Source of the DNA: a virus
Direction: 5' to 3' (one strand)
Length of the DNA stretch: 51,401 nucleotides
Virus record (IMG/VR): IMGVR_UViG_3300025133_000155
Location: 1 to 51,401 of that record
The position numbers and the translations under genes were made by a program. The notes under the pieces were generated by a model. It worked only from the letters and a program-made list of their open reading frames with translations, did not search any database and was not told the DNA's origin. Below are positions 17,074 to 23,338 of this stretch, piece by piece (the first letter of the stretch is position 1; the number at the start of each line of letters is the position of its first letter).

Positions 17074-17345
17074 TTTTCAACCCCCTTAAACTGGGTTACA
17101 CACGCATTATAATACTTTTTGGGGATCGTTTTGACGTAATCAAAATGACCTTCCTCAAATAATTGTTTAACTTTTTCTGAAGGTAGCATCAACTTTTCTT
17201 GATCTGGAAGCATCATGAGGGCTTTTTGATCGCCCACATCACACTCTTTGATGTTCATAATGAAGCTACCTTTGTATTCGCCGTCATTGATGAAGTAAAC
17301 ACCCCTGTTGACGAATTTCATTTTGCTTTTATATTTATTGAACAT
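17070..17345 (-). CDS. Small unknown protein upstream of the exonuclease
   Basis: A 91-residue protein (MFNKYKSKMKFVNRGVYFIN), predicted alpha/beta. It is translationally coupled to the exonuclease by a 4-nt ATGA overlap. It has a late-type promoter overlapping the end of thyX. Function unknown. Confidence 0.75.
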   Translation of the reverse strand: MFNKYKSKMKFVNRGVYFINDGEYKGSFIMNIKECDVGDQKALMMLPDQEKLMLPSEKVKQLFEEGHFDYVKTIPKKYYNACVTQFKGVEK

Positions 17346-17360
17346 AATATTTTTTCCTAT

Positions 17361-17373
17361 AACTATTTATGAA
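17361..17373 (-). promoter_or_regulatory. Late-type promoter before the exonuclease operon
   Basis: On the minus strand CATAAATAGTTATAGG, core 17369-17364, inside the last codons of thyX. Confidence 0.65.
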
Positions 17374-18008
17374 AACTTCGGATCATTCAACCCAAATGCT
17401 TCAATAGTTTTGTTAAATTTTCCAGTTTCCTTCACAAGACGCAACATATCCTTTGCAATATCACGAATCTCTTTCTGAGCGTGTTCATCATTGCGTAGGA
17501 GTTGGAAGTGTGCAAAAGATCTAAAGTTGAACATGATGTCGCATTTAATCTGGTTGCCGTATGGAAGGTAGAAACGTGCAGTTTCCTTCGCCCGTTTGCG
17601 ATCCATCCCATGAACATCTACCAACATCGTTAGCATGTTATGGTATTTAGTCAACTGATCCTCCATATCCTTGATATATTGGAATCTTAATTCTTCGGGC
17701 CAATCATCTGGAACATAGAATTTATCATCATTCAATTCCTTATATCGGGCAGATTCGGCATTAATACTCACCCCAATGCGGTGCTTCAATAAATGGATGT
17801 GGCTTGCAATATCACTTGTAACTAAAAAATGAAGTGACGATTTCTCAAACGGAGAGTGATGTCCTTCACTTGCTAACATGTCCAGTAATTTTGGGATTCT
17901 ATCCCGTTTTTCGTCAGATAAGTCCCGACTTGTGCTTGTCCACGCAGAGAGTGCATGGGTTTCATCAGAACCATAGGTTCCGAGTAATTCTACTTCATTG
18001 TTGTTCAT
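17367..18008 (-). CDS. thyX: Flavin-dependent thymidylate synthase ThyX
   Basis: A 213-residue protein. The ThyX signature R-H-R-x3-S-x-N-x2-S-x-R-Y appears as KHRIGVSINAESARY (75-89), with Lys for the first Arg. HHSPFEKSSLHF (50-61) is the substrate/FAD region, and NFRSFAHFQLLRNDEHAQ near the C-terminus provides the second R/H cluster. It makes dTMP from dUMP using FAD, NADPH and methylene-THF. It reads from a weak sigma70-like promoter upstream, unlike its late-promoter neighbours, as expected for a nucleotide-synthesis gene. Confidence 0.92.
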   Translation of the reverse strand: MNNNEVELLGTYGSDETHALSAWTSTSRDLSDEKRDRIPKLLDMLASEGHHSPFEKSSLHFLVTSDIASHIHLLKHRIGVSINAESARYKELNDDKFYVPDDWPEELRFQYIKDMEDQLTKYHNMLTMLVDVHGMDRKRAKETARFYLPYGNQIKCDIMFNFRSFAHFQLLRNDEHAQKEIRDIAKDMLRLVKETGKFNKTIEAFGLNDPKFS

Positions 18009-18032
18009 TAAATCTCCTTAAATGTAGATATA

Positions 18033-18061
18033 GTTCTATCATATGGGCATGTTAATGTCAA
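18033..18061 (-). promoter_or_regulatory. Sigma70-like promoter for thyX
   Basis: On the minus strand, TTGACA (18061-18056), 17-nt spacer, TAGAAC (18038-18033). A TAAGGAG ribosome binding site follows before the ATG at 18008. The -10 is poor. Confidence 0.5.
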
Positions 18062-18089
18062 CATAAACATCTTGATTTGTTTGGGAATT

Positions 18090-18102
18090 TGCTAAATAAT
18101 TA
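18090..18102 (+). promoter_or_regulatory. Late promoter, near-leaderless, for the HU-like gene
   Basis: GCTAAATAATTATATG: five bases between the core (18093-18098) and the ATG, with no Shine-Dalgarno. Confidence 0.7.
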
Positions 18103-18103
18103 T

Positions 18104-18478
18104 ATGAACGCACTTAAATGTAGAAACGATTTAGCTATCAAATTAGCTAAACGCACTGGAATTCTGAAAAAGGATTGTCTTAAATTAATGGAAGCCATGA
18201 TTGAAGAAATGGTTATCGAGTTGAAAAGTGGTCGTGGGGTACATCTCCCGACCCTTGGTAAATTTGAATATTATGTCCGTGGTACTAAACGAAATCGTGA
18301 TCCGATCACTGGAGTGGAGGGAACGGTACCACCAGTTACCCGAATTAAATTCTCCCCTTGTAATGATGTGAAGTATGGAGTTGCCGTTTTAGACTGGGAA
18401 CCTCACCTGTCTGAATATCAAACTGAAGCAGAATGGTATAAAAAGATTCTAAAAGAGCGTGAGACAAACGATAAATAA
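18104..18478 (+). CDS. HU/IHF-family DNA-binding protein
   Basis: A 124-residue protein. The ATG at 18104 is chosen over an in-frame TTG at 18077 because of the late promoter between them. HU-type order: N-terminal helices NDLAIKLAKRTGILKKDCLK, then ELKSGRGVHLPTLGKFEYYV, then the DNA-binding arm RGTKRNRDPITG (HU has RNPxTG). The C-terminal 40 residues extend beyond HU. A late histone-like protein may compact DNA in the head or modulate late transcription. Confidence 0.8.
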   Translation: MNALKCRNDLAIKLAKRTGILKKDCLKLMEAMIEEMVIELKSGRGVHLPTLGKFEYYVRGTKRNRDPITGVEGTVPPVTRIKFSPCNDVKYGVAVLDWEPHLSEYQTEAEWYKKILKERETNDK

Positions 18479-18481
18479 TTA
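18469..18481 (+). promoter_or_regulatory. Late promoter for the gene at 18493
   Basis: GATAAATAATTAAAAGG, core 18472-18477, overlapping the HU-like stop codon. Confidence 0.8.
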
Positions 18482-18492
18482 AAAGGACACTT

Positions 18493-19341
18493 ATGAATAA
18501 ATTTAAATCATTAGCAGATATCTACACAGAAGCTCGTGGATACAAATATAAAGACTCTACTGTAGTTGAACGGGAATTGAAGAAATTGCAAAAGCAACTT
18601 CAGGATGCAGACTTCGCACTTAAAGAAAAAGAGCGAGAGGTTGATGCCGACCTGAAAGCTAATTTCCACTTCGGTGATATGAATTCCAAAGATTACAATA
18701 AAGAATTTGAAAAACGTTACAAGGACGGCATTTCAGCCGAAGTCAAGACGTACAAACAAACTAAGAAAGACTTAGATACCGCACTTGCAAAATATAAAAC
18801 TGCCAGAAACTTGGAAGTGCCGAAACCGTCACCAACATTATCAGACGAATATTCAAGCATGAGGAGAGGTGAAACTAACTTCAAAAACACTCACGGCAAG
18901 ATGAGCGACCCAATGAATCACAACTATAAAGGGTTTAAGAAACTATCTGATGATGCGAAAAGTCTATATAGCGAACTCCAACGCAGAGGAAATGCTGGGG
19001 AAGTTTTTGATATCTACAAGGGAGATATTTCTCGCTATAATGATATTAAAGCTACTGAGTTGGCAAACGTGATGAAGTTAGCACTTGATATGGGATATGA
19101 ACTAGGGGAGAATATGTTCTTCTGGCTCGAAGAATTAAGTCCTAAATTGGCGAAACAAGTCAATGACTATGATGGATACTCTATGGAACATGATGATTAC
19201 ATGAAGGCATCCCACCCATATTATAAGAAGATTAGAAACCAATATCTTAACAAGTATGATGGAGATGAAGTGAAGGCAGATCGCATGTTAAAACTATTTA
19301 GAAAACGCAAACAGCACGAGAGTAAGATGGACAATATGTAA
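18493..19341 (+). CDS. Putative internal head protein, coiled-coil rich
   Basis: A 282-residue protein. The N-terminus MNKFKSLADIYTEARG resembles a T4 capsid-targeting peptide ending in a prohead-protease site (I-x-x-E or Y-T-E). Then comes a long coiled coil (about 22-110) and a folded C-terminal half (MKLALDMGYELGENMFFWLE). Late promoter, first gene of a set with similar N-termini. Function after cleavage unknown. Confidence 0.75.
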   Translation: MNKFKSLADIYTEARGYKYKDSTVVERELKKLQKQLQDADFALKEKEREVDADLKANFHFGDMNSKDYNKEFEKRYKDGISAEVKTYKQTKKDLDTALAKYKTARNLEVPKPSPTLSDEYSSMRRGETNFKNTHGKMSDPMNHNYKGFKKLSDDAKSLYSELQRRGNAGEVFDIYKGDISRYNDIKATELANVMKLALDMGYELGENMFFWLEELSPKLAKQVNDYDGYSMEHDDYMKASHPYYKKIRNQYLNKYDGDEVKADRMLKLFRKRKQHESKMDNM

Positions 19342-19353
19342 CGGAGATATATT

Positions 19354-19686
19354 ATGGAACAGTTTAATTTAGAAAATATAATCAAAGAATCACTACTGAA
19401 TGAAGAGTTATATGAAGACTTTCAACAATTCAGTGAGGGTGGAACGCCCGGAATTGCACATAGTGTAAGAGAAATGGAGAAGCATTCTCAGATGGGAGCA
19501 TTGGAGGAATTAGCCGATGGCGGTGGTAATGATGTGATTATGAAATTGATTGATATCGTTGGCGGTGTGTTCCGAAAGGCGATTAAAGAATTCAGAAATA
19601 AGGGGAAGGTTCCTGATAAGGATGAGTTGATTGCATATGCAAATGCTTACTATGGTAAGGATGTGCGGGAAATGTTAGATGATTAA
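19354..19686 (+). CDS. Small putative internal head protein
   Basis: A 110-residue protein: MEQFNLENIIKESLLNEELY, with possible L-x-E cleavage sites at LNE. It is co-transcribed, 12 nt after the previous gene. The middle is Gly-rich, the C-terminus helical (YANAYYGKDVREMLDD). No family recognised. Confidence 0.7.
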   Translation: MEQFNLENIIKESLLNEELYEDFQQFSEGGTPGIAHSVREMEKHSQMGALEELADGGGNDVIMKLIDIVGGVFRKAIKEFRNKGKVPDKDELIAYANAYYGKDVREMLDD

Positions 19687-19752
19687 GGTGCGAACGAATG
19701 CTTGAAGGAAGTTCAGTTATTGATGAACGCATTCAACATCAAATACACCTTA
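19683..19752 (+). other. Long imperfect hairpin between genes
   Basis: TTAAGGTG (19683) pairs with CACCTTA (19746), and GAATGC pairs with GCATTC inside, so the 97-nt gap before the next gene can form a two-tier hairpin. There is no T run, so it is not a normal terminator. It may be an RNA-processing or stability element. Confidence 0.5.
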
Positions 19753-19783
19753 GTTAAGGAATTTATATTTTAGGAGAAATACT

Positions 19784-20116
19784 ATGAGAACAATAGATGA
19801 AAAAAATCTAGAGATGATTTATGAGGGTCTGGGATATGATCAGTCTTCATATAGAAGAGGGGATGAAAGTAATCCCGGCAGTCCACATTATGATGATGGG
19901 GGCATGGAAGACTACATTGACCAGTATGCAGATGCTATTCAAGAATACATCACTGCAACCTACGGACAATCTGAAGTGATTGAAATTGAAATTGATGATG
20001 ACAATTTCATGGTTAGATTTAAATACCTTGATGATGATGGATCGGTTCAGACCAATGTAGAGAAAGTAAAGGACTCTGATGTTGGTGCTGATTTAACACC
20101 AGATAATGATTATTAA
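19784..20116 (+). CDS. Small acidic putative head-packaged protein
   Basis: A 110-residue, strongly acidic protein. MRTIDEKNLEMIYEGLGYDQ carries a possible I-x-E site (MIYE). A TAGGAG ribosome binding site precedes the ATG. The C-terminal half looks like a small beta domain (EVIEIEIDDDNFMVRFKYLD). Function unknown. Confidence 0.7.
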   Translation: MRTIDEKNLEMIYEGLGYDQSSYRRGDESNPGSPHYDDGGMEDYIDQYADAIQEYITATYGQSEVIEIEIDDDNFMVRFKYLDDDGSVQTNVEKVKDSDVGADLTPDNDY

Positions 20117-20133
20117 ACACTTGGATAAATAAT

Positions 20134-20286
20134 ATGCCTACAGAAACATTATATGCATTGTTGGTGGATTTAGAATTAGAAGCAGTTTCTAAATCTAAGC
20201 GAATATTAGAAACTTATGCCGAAGTAAAATTCGAAGAGGATGAATATCTAATTGTGAAATTAAATTCCATCTGTGAAGTATTGTAA
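20134..20286 (+). CDS. Small protein sharing a duplicated C-terminal module
   Basis: A 50-residue protein, MPTETLYALLVDLELEAVSK followed by a module LETYAEVKFEEDEYLIVKL that recurs at 20706-20804. A late promoter core TAAATA lies at 20126-20131, only 2 nt before this ATG, so the true start may differ. Function unknown. Confidence 0.5.
   Translation: MPTETLYALLVDLELEAVSKSKRILETYAEVKFEEDEYLIVKLNSICEVL
20205..20286 (+). repeat. 82-bp direct repeat, copy 1
   Basis: 80 of 82 bases match 20723-20804. It encodes the C-terminal module of two small ORFs with unrelated N-termini. Confidence 0.9.
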
Positions 20287-20309
20287 GACAATTTTAAGGA
20301 GAAATAATT

Positions 20310-20684
20310 ATGACATTTTATGAAAACAATTTTAAAGGAAAACTAGAATATTTGGCAGAAGCCAATAAATACCTAGAAGATGGCCCATTACCAGATGATG
20401 AAGATCACTATACGCCATTTGAAGATGAAGGAATGGGTGGCGTTTCTACGTCAATGACCCCAGAGACAATAAAGCAAGATTTAGATATGGGTATTGATGA
20501 GAGCCTTTCCGTTGGAGTTAAAACACCCGGCGGTCTTGTGGTTACGTTTGACGGAGATTTGCGGAAGATTGATGAAAATACGTATGCCATAACGCATGAT
20601 ACTAGGAGTGGCAAGCGTATCGTGAATGTTAAATTTACTATAGCGCAAGTTGACAGATTTGATCTCACGTTATGGTTGAAATAA
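20310..20684 (+). CDS. Putative head-packaged protein with capsid-targeting-like N-terminus
   Basis: A 124-residue protein. MTFYENNFKGKLEYLAEANK shares NFKGxLxYL with the HExxH protein at 24287, and YLAEA fits an L-x-E prohead-protease site. Residues about 65-124 form a beta-rich domain (SLSVGVKTPGGLVVTFDGDL). Ribosome binding site AAGGAG. It lies between the two copies of the 82-bp repeat. Confidence 0.75.
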   Translation: MTFYENNFKGKLEYLAEANKYLEDGPLPDDEDHYTPFEDEGMGGVSTSMTPETIKQDLDMGIDESLSVGVKTPGGLVVTFDGDLRKIDENTYAITHDTRSGKRIVNVKFTIAQVDRFDLTLWLK

Positions 20685-20691
20685 ATAGATC
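20679..20691 (+). promoter_or_regulatory. Late promoter for the small ORF at 20706
   Basis: AATAAATAGATCAAAATAGG, core 20682-20687, overlapping the stop of the preceding gene. Confidence 0.6.
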
Positions 20692-20705
20692 AAAATAGGA
20701 ATACT

Positions 20706-20804
20706 ATGAGTATAAATGTTAAATTAGAAACTTATGCCGAAGTAAAATTCGAAGAGGATGAATATCTAATTGTGAAATTAAATTCCATTTGCGAAGTATT
20801 GTAA
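20706..20804 (+). CDS. Small protein with duplicated module
   Basis: A 32-residue protein, MSINVK plus the module LETYAEVKFEEDEYLIVKL shared with the ORF at 20134. Its own late promoter and an ATAGGA ribosome binding site support expression. Function unknown. Confidence 0.55.
   Translation: MSINVKLETYAEVKFEEDEYLIVKLNSICEVL
20723..20804 (+). repeat. 82-bp direct repeat, copy 2
   Basis: Matches 20205-20286 except for two bases. The two copies flank the gene at 20310, so recombination between them could delete it. Confidence 0.9.
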
Positions 20805-20867
20805 AATAACTTGAGAAAAACCCCTTGTTTAATCTTGAACGAGTGTAAGTATTTAAAAGCAGAAACT

Positions 20868-20966
20868 ATGAACACTATATCCAGACAACCTAAACATGCG
20901 AATTATTTAAGTCTACCAGTATTTAATTGGGAGATTGCGGATACACGCATTGGTATGTCGAACTAG
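20868..20966 (+). CDS. Possible 32-residue peptide
   Basis: MNTISRQPKHANYLSLPVFN and so on, ending in a TAG at 20964-20966. The sequence TAAGTATTTAAAAG just upstream is one base off the late promoter core. There is no strong ribosome binding site, so this could be chance. The rest of 20805-20998 shows nothing else I can name. Confidence 0.3.
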   Translation: MNTISRQPKHANYLSLPVFNWEIADTRIGMSN

Positions 20967-20998
20967 GGTCGCAGTTACATACTTAAAAGAGGAGAGAA

Positions 20999-21027
20999 GG
21001 CGACCTGTAAAAAGGTTGCCTTTTTTG
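20999..21027 (+). terminator. Rho-independent terminator
   Basis: AAGGCGACC pairs with GGTTGCCTT, followed by a T run. It closes the late region before the early tRNA region. Confidence 0.92.
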
Positions 21028-21055
21028 TTGACTCCCATCCTTGAATATGTATAAT
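21028..21055 (+). promoter_or_regulatory. Sigma70-like early promoter
   Basis: TTGACT (21028-21033), 16-nt spacer, TATAAT (21050-21055). Seven bases later comes an ATG. Confidence 0.85.
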
Positions 21056-21062
21056 GGGATGC

Positions 21063-21245
21063 ATGACAACGAAACGAGAAATAGGAAATAAGGTTATGAC
21101 TCATGTTGATGATTACCTTGAAGTAGATGATAGAGTATTTCATGTGTTTGATGAAGATGATGTCGCAACGCAGGTAGTAACTTACAGTGATGTGATTGAA
21201 ATGATGCACGAACTGATTGAAAAGATTTTAACAGAAAGTGATTGA
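21063..21245 (+). CDS. Small acidic early protein, possibly leaderless
   Basis: A 60-residue protein: MTTKREIGNKVMTHVDDYLE then acidic VFDEDDVATQVV and a helical end. The ATG at 21063 lies 7 nt after the -10 box, so the mRNA would start at or next to the start codon. An internal ATG at 21096 with AATAAGG upstream is the alternative start (49 residues). Function unknown; small acidic early proteins are often host-takeover factors. Confidence 0.6.
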   Translation: MTTKREIGNKVMTHVDDYLEVDDRVFHVFDEDDVATQVVTYSDVIEMMHELIEKILTESD

Positions 21246-21269
21246 CAATGATTTCGATCCATGTATAAT
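21242..21269 (+). promoter_or_regulatory. Sigma70-like early promoter with conserved leader
   Basis: TTGACA, 16 nt, TATAAT. The leader ACATAACAACGAAAC nearly repeats the sequence after the promoter at 21050 (GACAACGAAAC) and at 33394 (ACATAACAACAACAAC). No clear ORF follows. A hairpin TTCACAA/TTGTGAA lies at 21296-21329. Confidence 0.8.
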
Positions 21270-21338
21270 GGGTCACATAACAACGAAACAAGTGGTTCAC
21301 AACACTGAAACAGTAAATAAAAAATTGTGAAATAAGAG

Positions 21339-21367
21339 TTGACATTGAATGAAGTATATGTTCTAAT
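21339..21367 (+). promoter_or_regulatory. Promoter for the start of the tRNA array
   Basis: TTGACA (21339-21344), 17 nt, TCTAAT (21362-21367). Transcription would start near 21374, about 145 nt before the first tRNA. Confidence 0.7.
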
Positions 21368-21432
21368 GTTTACCACATTGAGCAACACGTTGCTCTTTGT
21401 TCTTTGAAATCTGAATATTGATTTAAATTGGA

Positions 21433-21508
21433 ATTTTCCAAGTAGGTTCCTGTGAACCAACTTGATTAAAGAGTCGCTATATTGGTGCGACTCCCCTACT
21501 AGGAAAAT
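21433..21508 (+). ncRNA. Three-way-junction RNA in the tRNA-array leader
   Basis: The outer stem ATTTTCC-A-AGTA (21433-21444) pairs with TACT-A-GGAAAAT (21497-21508), one A-A mismatch. Inside are two hairpins: GGTTC/GAACC (21445-21458) and GAGTCGC/GCGACTC (21471-21493). A separate hairpin GAGCAA/TTGCTC lies at 21380-21395. It could be a processing or antitermination element for the array, or an independent small RNA. Confidence 0.6.
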
Positions 21509-21518
21509 CATTTTAGTC

Positions 21519-21595
21519 GCTGATGTAGCTCAGTCCGGTAGAGCAGGAGATTGAAACCCTCTGTGTCGTAAGTTCAAATCTTACCTTCAGCACCA
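21519..21595 (+). tRNA. tRNA-Phe(GAA)
   Basis: Acceptor GCTGATG/CTTCAGC with one mismatch, D stem GCTC/GAGC, anticodon loop TTGAAAC, T arm GTAAG-TTCAAAT-CTTAC, A73 and encoded CCA. Confidence 0.9.
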
Positions 21596-21605
21596 TTTTT
21601 ATATC

Positions 21606-21681
21606 GGGGGGGCATGTGCCAAGGGGGCGACAGACATTTGCAATGTCCGTGCGGTGGGTTCGATTCCCATCCTCTCCACCA
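21606..21681 (+). tRNA. tRNA-Ala(UGC)
   Basis: Acceptor GGGGGGG/CCTCTCC contains the G3-U70 pair that marks alanine tRNAs. Anticodon loop TTTGCAA (UGC), T arm with TTCGATT, CCA encoded. A reading as Cys(GCA) was excluded because it breaks the anticodon stem. Confidence 0.85.
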
Positions 21682-21691
21682 ATTTTAATAT

Positions 21692-21766
21692 GGACATATC
21701 ATATAATGGTAATTATGTCGTTCTGATACAGCGATCATCGTGGTTCGATTCCACGTATGTCCACCA
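21692..21766 (+). tRNA. tRNA-Ile(GAU)
   Basis: Acceptor GGACATA/TATGTCC, anticodon stem TCGTT/AGCGA, loop CTGATAC, T arm CGTGG-TTCGATT-CCACG, A73, CCA encoded. Confidence 0.92.
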
Positions 21767-21775
21767 ATTTAATTT

Positions 21776-21850
21776 ACCCTATTAGTGAACTGGCTATCAC
21801 GCTACCCTGTCACGGTGGAGCAAGGAGATCGATACTCCTATAGGGTGCCA
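21776..21850 (+). tRNA. tRNA-Asp(GUC)
   Basis: Acceptor ACCCTAT/ATAGGGT, D stem GTGA/TCAC, anticodon stem CTACC/GGTGG, loop CTGTCAC, G73 (typical for Asp), CCA encoded. Confidence 0.92.
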
Positions 21851-21962
21851 ATTTACTTGTGTGATTTTCTAACAGTCACCTTCACACAAGAACCTCAAAA
21901 GGGGTGGTGGAATAAGTCAATTCTTGAGTAAGGACTTTAAATCTCTTGAGCCAATTTATATT
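21851..21962 (+). other. Structured spacer with tRNA-like debris
   Basis: A 9-bp hairpin CTTGTGTGA/TCACACAAG (about 21855-21891), whose loop (CACC) can pair with GGTG about 30 nt downstream. Then follows GGTGGTGGAATAAG, reminiscent of a leucine tRNA D arm, and AAGGACTTTAAATCTCTT, ending CCAATTTA like the neighbouring tRNAs. No complete cloverleaf can be drawn. Either a decayed tRNA or a pseudoknot module. Confidence 0.4.
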
Positions 21963-22038
21963 GCCCCTAAAGTTTTATCAGGATGAACATCTGGCTTTTA
22001 CCCAGAGGAATCGGGATCGTTACCCGCTGGGGGTACCA
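21963..22038 (+). tRNA. tRNA-Lys(UUU)
   Basis: Acceptor GCCCCTA/TGGGGGT, D stem GTTT/GAAC, anticodon stem TCTGG/CCAGA, loop CTTTTAC, A73, CCA encoded. T loop is ATCGTTA rather than TTCRANN. Confidence 0.85.
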
Positions 22039-22043
22039 ATTTA

Positions 22044-22160
22044 AGAATGATTTCGGCAACTAAAATTACGAGGCGTGGATCAATGGCTAGATCGGCTTCC
22101 AAGTGTGAGGCAGGTTAGGGTTCGAATCCCTACGCTCCGACCAAGATTATCATTCTGTTA
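22044..22160 (+). ncRNA. Y-RNA-type element (b) enclosing a tRNA-like fold
   Basis: The outer stem AGAATGA (22044-22050)/TCATTCT (22150-22156) is followed by GTTA. The 5' strand is followed by TTTCGGCAA, one change from the CAGCAA motif of the other family members. A tRNA-like sequence in ordinary order lies inside (22069-22143). Confidence 0.5.
22069..22143 (+). tRNA. Aberrant tRNA (anticodon loop without U33)
   Basis: Acceptor CGAGGCG/CGCTCCG with a mismatch, D stem GATC/GATC, T arm TAGGG-TTCGAAT-CCCTA, A73 and CCA. The best anticodon stem, GCTTC/GAGGC, encloses CAAGTGT, which lacks U33 and would read AGU. The string CTTCCAA nearby suggests descent from tRNA-Gly(UCC). Probably non-functional in decoding. 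Confidence 0.5.
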
Positions 22161-22164
22161 AATC

Positions 22165-22239
22165 GCCCCTGTCGTCTAACGGTTAGGACATTAGGTTTTC
22201 ATCCTAAAAATGACAGTTCAATTCTGTTCAGGGGTTCCA
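22165..22239 (+). tRNA. tRNA-Glu(UUC)
   Basis: Acceptor GCCCCTG/CAGGGGT, anticodon stem TTAGG/CCTAA, loop TTTTCAT, T arm GACAG-TTCAATT-CTGTT, CCA encoded. Confidence 0.9.
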
Positions 22240-22291
22240 ATTTAGTTCGTTTTTCTTGCAGATTTTTCATACTTTCCGAACCTCCAATGGC

Positions 22292-22303
22292 TAAGTAGTT
22301 ATA
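22292..22303 (+). promoter_or_regulatory. Late-like promoter for the HNH endonuclease
   Basis: CTAAGTAGTTATAGGAG: one base from the TAAATAGTTATAAGG arrangement used by other genes here. Confidence 0.5.
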
Positions 22304-22313
22304 GGAGAATGAA

Positions 22314-22865
22314 ATGAGTAATAAACAAAGTGTGGTTAACAGTCAAATTAGAAAGAAAGCCTTTGCAGTGGATATGATGGGCGGTAAATGCCAAATATGT
22401 GGGTATGATAAATGTATTAATGCATTGGAGTTTCATCATATAAATGATGATAAAGAATATGATCCCGCATATATTGTCCGTAGATGGTCTTGGGAAAGGG
22501 TAAAACCCGAATTAGAAAAATGTATAATGGTTTGTGCAAATTGTCATAGAGAACTTCATCATTTAGATATTGATATAGATTATAAATATCTAGTCTTAAA
22601 ATTTGAAGATAAGACTTGCGACCATTGTAATAAGGGGTTCAGTACAAGAAAATCTAATGCTAAATACTGTTCAACATTATGCAAGTCATTATCTGATAGG
22701 AAGGTTGATAGACCCACCAAAGATGAATTATATGATATGTTAAAGAGTGGTGAAAGTTGGGTTGATCTAGGGCGAAAGTTTAAAGTGAGTGATAATGCCA
22801 TTAAAAAGTGGGCAAAATCCTATGGATTGCCACACACCACTAAACAATTAAAATCTGAATTTTAA
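22314..22865 (+). CDS. HNH homing endonuclease with C-terminal helix-turn-helix
   Basis: A 183-residue protein. The HNH core has a zinc-binding CQICGYDKC (about 25-33), LEFHHINDDKEYD (catalytic HH) and CIMVCANCHRELHH (about 73-86). A second zinc site is CDHCNKGF/CSTLC (about 102-122). The C-terminus WVDLGRKFKVSDNAIKKWAK is a DNA-binding helix-turn-helix of NUMOD type. It is inserted between tRNA genes, a typical free-standing homing endonuclease site. Confidence 0.92.
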   Translation: MSNKQSVVNSQIRKKAFAVDMMGGKCQICGYDKCINALEFHHINDDKEYDPAYIVRRWSWERVKPELEKCIMVCANCHRELHHLDIDIDYKYLVLKFEDKTCDHCNKGFSTRKSNAKYCSTLCKSLSDRKVDRPTKDELYDMLKSGESWVDLGRKFKVSDNAIKKWAKSYGLPHTTKQLKSEF

Positions 22866-22870
22866 AAATT

Positions 22871-22944
22871 ACTTCTGAAGCTTTAAGGATGAGCAAGAGA
22901 CTCTTAATCTCTGGAACATGGTTCGATTCCATGCAGAAGTACCA
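22871..22944 (+). tRNA. tRNA-Lys(CUU)
   Basis: Acceptor ACTTCTG/CAGAAGT, D stem GCTT/GAGC, anticodon stem AGAGA/TCTCT, loop CTCTTAA, A73, CCA encoded. Starts 5 nt after the HNH stop. Confidence 0.93.
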
Positions 22945-23012
22945 ATCTATAGATATCGGCTTAGTCGGTAATTTGTGAACAAATACACAAATTCACAAAA
23001 CCATTTTATATT
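22945..23012 (+). other. CCA-ended minihelix in the tRNA array
   Basis: TTTGTGA pairs with TCACAAA (about 22974-23001) and is followed directly by ACCA and the usual ATTTT spacer, so it looks like a 7-bp acceptor stem with CCA but without D, anticodon or T arms. Probably a deleted tRNA. Confidence 0.4.
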
Positions 23013-23088
23013 GCACCGTTAACTCAGTGGACAGAGTGACTGGCTACGAACTAGTTGGACGGGAGTTCGAATCTCTCACGGTGTACCA
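23013..23088 (+). tRNA. tRNA-Arg(ACG)
   Basis: Acceptor GCACCGT/ACGGTGT, D stem ACTC/GAGT, anticodon stem ACTGG/CTAGT, loop CTACGAA, A73, CCA. Needs A34-to-inosine editing by a TadA-type enzyme to read all CGN codons. Confidence 0.93.
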
Positions 23089-23097
23089 ATTTATAAT

Positions 23098-23174
23098 TAC
23101 GGGGTTGAGAAGTCTGGTATCTCACGAGTCTCATAAGCTCGTTGTCGGGGGTTCAAATCCCTCTCCCGTTACCA
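23098..23174 (+). tRNA. tRNA-Met(CAU), initiator-like
   Basis: Acceptor TACGGGG/TCCCGTT leaves a U1-U72 mismatch. D stem GAGA/TCTC has A11-U24. Anticodon stem CGAGT/GCTCG, loop CTCATAA, T loop TTCAAAT, A73, CCA. The 1-72 mismatch and purine-11 are initiator hallmarks; the three G-C pairs of the initiator anticodon stem are absent. Confidence 0.85.
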
Positions 23175-23179
23175 ATTTT

Positions 23180-23235
23180 AGGATGACTACAGCAATTAAA
23201 ACTTAATTATTGGAAATTAAAAACTCATCCTGTTA
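23180..23235 (+). ncRNA. Y-RNA-type element (c), minimal
   Basis: 56 nt: stem AGGATGA/TCATCCT followed by GTTA; CTACAGCAA after the 5' strand; an AT-rich inner hairpin TTAATT/AATTAA. It has the family ends but no tRNA-like body. Confidence 0.55.
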
Positions 23236-23244
23236 TTTTACATT

Positions 23245-23331
23245 TCAAGTGTACCCGAATGGTAGCAGGGGGCAGACTGTTAATCTGTTGGCGAAAGCCC
23301 GTTGTTGGTTCGAACCCAACCACTTGAGCCA
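23245..23331 (+). tRNA. Class II tRNA with GUU anticodon (Ser-like body)
   Basis: Acceptor TCAAGTG/CACTTGA, D arm CCC/GGG, anticodon stem GCAGA/TCTGT, loop CTGTTAA (GUU), long variable arm GGC-GAAA-GCC, T arm GTTGG-TTCGAAC-CCAAC, G73, CCA. Asn tRNAs are class I. A long arm with G73 is the seryl-tRNA synthetase pattern, and a Ser GCU anticodon differs from GUU by one base. An ordinary tRNA-Asn(GUU) follows at 23339. Confidence 0.85.
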
Positions 23332-23338
23332 ATTTATT

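Noticed and set aside
21905-21953. A possible suppressor tRNA with anticodon UUA in the debris after tRNA-Asp
   Set aside because: The loop CTTTAAA can be read this way, but no full cloverleaf forms and the segment can equally be a decayed T arm. Genes here use TAA, TAG and TGA normally.
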